NCBI GenBank assembly: GCA_963751615.1
Contig: CAVVVG010000005.1
Span: 1,054,001 to 1,118,000, forward strand
Length of the DNA: 64,000 bases
Direction of reading: 5' to 3'
From: Palsa-892 sp963751615
GTDB taxonomy: Bacteria > Pseudomonadota > Alphaproteobacteria > Rhizobiales > Xanthobacteraceae
Shown: positions 61,585-64,000 of the stretch, piece by piece
Position numbering within the stretch: position 1 is the stretch's first letter
Layout: every line of letters starts with the position of its first letter
Position numbers and translations under genes: made by a program
The notes under the pieces: model-generated
What the model was told of the DNA's origin: nothing
What the model saw: only the letters and a program-made list of their open reading frames with translations
The model's database searches: none

Positions 61585-62724
61585 CTAATAGCGATTCAAT
61601 CGCGCAAGCTGGTCGGCGTGGAAATTCGCATCGCCGAATAATTCCTGCGCAACGCGAACTCTTTTCATGAAAAAACCAATATCAAATTCGTCCGTCATTC
61701 CAATACCGCCATGCATCTGCACAGCTTCCTGCACTGCAAGCGTTGCGCTCGCACCGGCGCGAGCCTTGGCCACTGAAACGATTGTGCCCGCATGATCGAA
61801 GTGCTCGTCCAGCGTTTGCAGAGCTTTTAATACCGCTGCCTTGGTGATTTCGATCTCGCCATAGAGATGGGCCGCACGGTGCTGGAGTGCTTGAAACTCA
61901 CCGATCTTCCGTCCGAATTGTTTCCGATCTTTCAAATAATTTACAGTTCGTTCAAACGCTTCTTCACCCGCGCCGCAGAGCTCTGCAGCGACTGCGGCAC
62001 GGCCGACGTTCAATATATTCTCGATCGTCTTCCAGCCGCCGTCGACCTCGCCAAGCACCGCGTCGGCGTTTACTTGCACATTGTCAAATTTGACGCGCGC
62101 TGCATTATGGCTATCGACCATCACCGTGCGCTCGATCTCGACACCTCTCGTCTTCGGATCGACGAGGAAAAGAGTAAGACCATTGCTATCACCCGGCTCG
62201 CCAGCGGTACGCGCGGCGACGATCAAAAACTCCGCCACATGTCCATCCACGACAAACCCTTTTGCGCCGTTCAGTACGAAACCATTACCGCTGCGCGAAG
62301 CCGAAAGCGCGATCTTGCGTGGGTTGTGTTTTGAATGCTCGTCTACGGCAAAAGCACCGATGCGCCCACCGGTGGAGATCTTCGGCAGATATTCCTTTTT
62401 CTGAGCCTCACTTCCAGCGCGAACGAGCGCTGTGACACACAGAAGCGCTGTGGAAAGGAATGGCGAGGGTGTGAGTGTACGGCCTAATTCCTCCATCACG
62501 ATGCCCGCCTCGACATGACCGAGACCAGAACCACCAAGATTTTCCGGCACAAGGATGCCGGCGAATCCCATTTCTGCAAATTGCCTCCACAGAGCCTGGG
62601 AAAATCCGGTTTCGTCATGGCTATCCCGTAGTTTCCGCAAATGCGAGACCGGTGCGTTTTTTGCCAAGAACCCACGTGCGCTATCGCGTAGAAGACTTTG
62701 CTCTTCGTTCATGACTAGCGGCAT
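61585..62724 (-). CDS. Acyl-CoA dehydrogenase family protein (small subunit type)
   Basis: 379 residues with N-terminal helical domain (MNEEQSLLRDSARGFLAKN), middle beta domain and C-terminal four-helix domain ending EAVQMHGGIGMTDEFDIGFFMKRVRVAQELFGD. The FAD-binding and substrate loop segments are present, although the usual catalytic Glu position cannot be confirmed without alignment. It is paired with the next acyl-CoA dehydrogenase at a 9-bp gap, the pattern of two-subunit ACADs in steroid or cyclic-acid degradation. Substrate unknown. Confidence 0.93.
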   Translation of the reverse strand: MPLVMNEEQSLLRDSARGFLAKNAPVSHLRKLRDSHDETGFSQALWRQFAEMGFAGILVPENLGGSGLGHVEAGIVMEELGRTLTPSPFLSTALLCVTALVRAGSEAQKKEYLPKISTGGRIGAFAVDEHSKHNPRKIALSASRSGNGFVLNGAKGFVVDGHVAEFLIVAARTAGEPGDSNGLTLFLVDPKTRGVEIERTVMVDSHNAARVKFDNVQVNADAVLGEVDGGWKTIENILNVGRAAVAAELCGAGEEAFERTVNYLKDRKQFGRKIGEFQALQHRAAHLYGEIEITKAAVLKALQTLDEHFDHAGTIVSVAKARAGASATLAVQEAVQMHGGIGMTDEFDIGFFMKRVRVAQELFGDANFHADQLARLNRY

Positions 62725-62733
62725 GGAAATACC

Positions 62734-63918
62734 TTACGCGTTGGGCAGACCAAGAATACGTTTGGCGACAATGTTCAATTGTACTTCGCTAGTGCCGCCT
62801 TCAATCGAATTCGCCTTGGTGCGAAGCCACGCGCGTGGCAGTGCGCCTTCTTTCGACCGCACGCTTTCCCATTCCAACGCATCGGAACCGCCGGCCGCCA
62901 TCAGCAGTTCATAACGTCGCTTATTCAATTCTGATCCATAATATTTGAGTACAGACGAAAACGCGGGATTTCCCTGCCCGGCTTTTGCAAGATCGCCGGC
63001 ACGCTCAAGCGCGAAGACGAAAGCCATTTCGTCAATTGAAACTTCCGCGATTTTCCCACGCAATACAGGGTCCGAGAGCATTCCATTTACGTCGAGACCC
63101 ACCGTGTCGGCGGCAATTTGGCTAACGGGTCGGCCCGCCGCGCGAAGCCCCATGCCGCCGATCATCGTGCGTTCGTGCGTGAGCAAATACTTCGCGATAT
63201 CCCATCCCTTATTAAGTGTACCAACGAGATTCTTCTTCGTCACCTTCACATCGGTAAAAAATGTTTCGCAGAAAGGAGATTTTCCCGAGATCAGCGGGAT
63301 CGGCTTGGTCGAGACTCCAGGGCTCTTCATATCAAAAAGGAGGAAACTTATACCCTCGTGCTTTGGCGCAGAAGAATCCGTCCGCACAAGACAGAAAATC
63401 CAGTCCGCCTTGTCGGCATAGGACGTCCATGTTTTCTGACCGTTGACCAGAAAATGGTCACCTTTGTCCTCGGCCTTGGTTTGCAGCGAGGCAAGATCGG
63501 AGCCTGCATTTGGTTCAGAATATCCCTGACACCAGCGGATCTTGCCTTGAGCTATCTGCGGCAAATATTCGCGCTTCTGTTCCTCGCTGCCGTATTTCAG
63601 CAGCGCCGGTCCAAGCATCCAGATGCCAAATGACTCGAGCGGAGAACGGCAGCCGAGCAAACGCATTTCCTTCTGGAGAAGTTTTGCTTCTTCTCGCGAA
63701 AGTCCACTGCCGCCATATTCTTTTGGCCATTCAGGAACAGTCCAGCCCTTGTCTGCCATGCGCTCGAGCCAAACGCGCTGCGCATCGGAGTGAAATTTCC
63801 AATCTCGCCCGCCCCAGCAAATCTCCTCTTCACTCTGCATCGACTTGCGCATTTCCGGCGGACAATTTTTCTCAAGCCACGCACGGGTTTCCTTACGGAA
63901 TGTCTCAAGATTGCTCAT
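62734..63918 (-). CDS. Acyl-CoA dehydrogenase family protein (large subunit type)
   Basis: 394 residues from the ATG at 63918; an eight-codon upstream extension overlaps the preceding gene and is rejected. It shows WTVPEWPKEYGGSGLSREE, the FAD/substrate segment WCQGYSEPNAGSDLASLQT, FLVNGQKTWTSYADKADWIF, and EGGTSEVQLNIVAKRILGLP at the end. This is the ACAD type often found as a heterodimer partner of the shorter neighbour. It follows the upstream SDR by seven bases. Likely a specialised carboxylic-acid (cyclic or steroid side-chain) pathway, by inference. Confidence 0.94.
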   Translation of the reverse strand: MSNLETFRKETRAWLEKNCPPEMRKSMQSEEEICWGGRDWKFHSDAQRVWLERMADKGWTVPEWPKEYGGSGLSREEAKLLQKEMRLLGCRSPLESFGIWMLGPALLKYGSEEQKREYLPQIAQGKIRWCQGYSEPNAGSDLASLQTKAEDKGDHFLVNGQKTWTSYADKADWIFCLVRTDSSAPKHEGISFLLFDMKSPGVSTKPIPLISGKSPFCETFFTDVKVTKKNLVGTLNKGWDIAKYLLTHERTMIGGMGLRAAGRPVSQIAADTVGLDVNGMLSDPVLRGKIAEVSIDEMAFVFALERAGDLAKAGQGNPAFSSVLKYYGSELNKRRYELLMAAGGSDALEWESVRSKEGALPRAWLRTKANSIEGGTSEVQLNIVAKRILGLPNA

Positions 63919-63925
63919 TTGTGCC

Positions 63926-64000
63926 TCAGATTGTAACGCCACCGTCGATGACGATGCTCTGTCCAGTTATGAAGGAGCTCGCGGAGGATGCGAGGAAAAC
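63926..64000 (-). CDS. Short-chain dehydrogenase/reductase, C-terminal end (cut by window edge)
   Basis: Only the last 24 codons are in the window, read from the right edge: VFLASSASSFITGQSIVIDG then GVTI and stop. The segment S-x-FITGQ-x-(I/L)-x-(V/I)DGG is the conserved C-terminus of classical SDR enzymes. It ends seven bases before the acyl-CoA dehydrogenase start, making it the upstream gene of this operon as far as seen. Confidence 0.8.
   Translation of the reverse strand, partial: VFLASSASSFITGQSIVIDGGVTI

Overview
The window is ordinary chromosomal DNA of an alphaproteobacterium, most likely order Hyphomicrobiales (Rhizobiales), in the Bradyrhizobium/Nitrobacter/Rhodopseudomonas/Xanthobacteraceae area. 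I base this on gene content and order read by eye: mdh-sucC-sucD-sucA, sdhCDAB, asd, leuB-leuD, leuC, rplS-trmD-rimM-rpsP-ffh, dapF-mtaB-ftsY, ccmGDCBA-acnA, argG and typA in one neighbourhood. DUF1223, DUF2794, IalB-type and EMC-pathway genes are also typical of this group. No phage, transposase, plasmid gene, CRISPR array or rRNA is visible. One tRNA gene, tRNA-Ala(CGC), is present.

Layout: (1) 1-10.2 kb, central carbon metabolism: the TCA genes mdh, sucC, sucD and sucA (cut by the left edge) and succinate dehydrogenase sdhCDAB on the minus strand, with a frameshifted zapE and a GNAT gene between. (2) 10.4-13.4 kb: an exported PHB-depolymerase-like esterase facing mesaconyl-CoA hydratase and malyl-CoA thioesterase genes, two ethylmalonyl-CoA pathway steps. 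(3) 13.5-22.9 kb: asd, leuB, leuD and leuC for Asp-family and leucine synthesis. Between leuD and leuC lies a 4.5 kb accessory block: a zincin, an unknown exported protein, a Gly-Tyr-Arg repeat peptide and a NodU/CmcH-type carbamoyltransferase. (4) 22.9-26.7 kb: the operon ffh-rpsP-rimM-trmD-rplS. (5) 26.9-32.4 kb: exported MBL-fold and GyrI-like proteins, dapF, mtaB, ftsY and a YciB family gene. (6) 32.4-38.9 kb: cytochrome c maturation ccmA-B-C-D-G, including a 49-aa ccmD, then acnA and a DUF1223 gene. (7) 38.9-50.9 kb: a GC-rich structured intergenic region, DUF2794, a Bax-inhibitor-1 family protein, a YbbA/YbbP/TesA module, thpR, YkvA, a quinone oxidoreductase, IalB-like, rlmN, a kappa-GST-like isomerase and argG. 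(8) 51-57 kb: an S2P protease with CBS domains, typA, a GNAT, folD-DUF167-yggT and the tRNA. (9) 57.3-64 kb: a GATase and an acyl-CoA catabolic operon (two acyl-CoA dehydrogenases, an acyl-CoA ligase and three SDRs, one cut by the right edge).

I found no convincing new multi-gene system. The best leads are modest. zapE is split across two frames at a homopolymer. The rpsP tail also appears frame-disrupted just before rimM. An orphan carbamoyltransferase has a hairpin plus T-run in its long leader. A minus-strand, terminator-ended structured region near 39 kb may be an unannotated RNA. A few small exported proteins have no assigned function. The two frame problems make base-level errors in the assembly a real possibility.
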